Shown piece after piece: positions 6,973 through 7,127 of a stretch of DNA of 7,127 nt. Location of the stretch: positions 1 through 7,127 of the forward strand of contig JAEXTE010000439.1 in assembly GCA_023453655.1 (NCBI GenBank). Reading direction: 5' to 3'. Source of the DNA: Pseudomonadota bacterium. GTDB taxonomy: Bacteria > Pseudomonadota > Gammaproteobacteria > Xanthomonadales > Xanthomonadaceae. The notes under the pieces were generated by a model. The model was given only the letters and a program-made list of their open reading frames with translations, made no database searches and was not told where the DNA came from. The position numbers and the translations under genes are program-made. Numbering within the stretch: position 1 is the first letter of the stretch; each line of letters opens with the position of its first letter.

Positions 6973-7127
6973 ATGCCCGAATACCGTTCGAAAACCTCCA
7001 CCCATGGCCGCAACATGGCCGGTGCCCGGGCGCTGTGGCGCGCCACGGGCATGCGCGACGAGGATTTCCAGAAGCCCATCGTCGCCATCGCCAACTCCTT
7101 CACCCAGTTCGTGCCCGGGCACGTGCA
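6973..7127 (+). CDS. ilvD: Dihydroxy-acid dehydratase, N-terminal fragment cut by the window edge
   Basis: Iron-sulfur enzyme that dehydrates the dihydroxy acids to the keto acids of valine and isoleucine, acting between IlvC and IlvE. Only the first 51 codons are in the window (the full protein is usually about 610 residues). They begin [20 protein letters not shown] and continue with LWRATGM, then [16 protein letters not shown], nearly residue for residue the start of E. coli IlvD. The cluster-binding cysteines lie beyond the edge and cannot be checked. ATG 6973 is the family start; an in-frame GTG at 6895 would add 26 residues that have no family counterpart. The ribosome site is weak (ACGAAG, 3 bases upstream). 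It is divergent from the rest of the operon, so it would escape the ilvL attenuator, while the shared spacer might co-regulate both. Confidence 0.96.
   Translation, partial: MPEYRSKTSTHGRNMAGARALWRATGMRDEDFQKPIVAIANSFTQFVPGHV

Noticed and set aside
6609..7103. Upstream extension of the ilvC frame through the leader and into ilvD antisense
   Set aside because: The extension has no family counterpart; the family start and a ribosome site lie at ATG 6608, and the stretch holds the attenuator.

Overview
The window is about 7.1 kb of very GC-rich DNA carrying a compact branched-chain amino acid operon and its control region. Six minus-strand genes follow one another in transcription order: ilvC, ilvG, ilvM, ilvE, ilvA, leuA. 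A seventh gene, ilvD, is divergent on the plus strand and is cut by the right edge. Gene order, GC content and the E. coli-like IlvG/IlvM/IlvD sequences suggest a gammaproteobacterium of the Xanthomonadaceae/Lysobacteraceae type (Xanthomonas, Stenotrophomonas, Lysobacter, Luteimonas). This placement is inference from recognition, not from a search.

Together the genes cover the whole isoleucine/valine route. IlvA makes 2-ketobutyrate from threonine. IlvG+IlvM make acetolactate or acetohydroxybutyrate. IlvC does the reduction-isomerisation, IlvD the dehydration and IlvE the final transamination. LeuA then draws 2-ketoisovalerate into leucine synthesis. The genes are very tightly packed: TGATG junctions at ilvC/ilvG and ilvE/ilvA, an ATGA junction at ilvA/leuA, and a 17-base overlap at ilvG/ilvM. 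The only gap, 32 bases between ilvM and ilvE, is an odd C-tract with no Shine-Dalgarno sequence.

The most informative part is the control region at 6609-6972. On the minus strand it holds, in order: a promoter with a perfect TTGACA; a 36-codon leader peptide gene (ilvL, 6710-6820) with the run I-L-V-L-G-L-I; a pause hairpin and an 8-bp antiterminator; and an intrinsic terminator with a GCAA loop and six Ts ahead of ilvC. This is a complete ribosome-mediated transcription attenuator. The predicted start point falls on or next to the leader ATG, so the leader peptide may be translated from a leaderless RNA. The space between the divergent promoters also holds several perfect inverted repeats, one of which spans the -35 element.

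No mobile elements, CRISPR arrays, tRNA or rRNA genes were seen. This looks like core metabolism; the novelty lies in regulation (leader, operators, gene junctions) and in details of the enzymes (IlvA without an ACT domain but with a Pro/Arg tail, an atypical IlvC cofactor loop).
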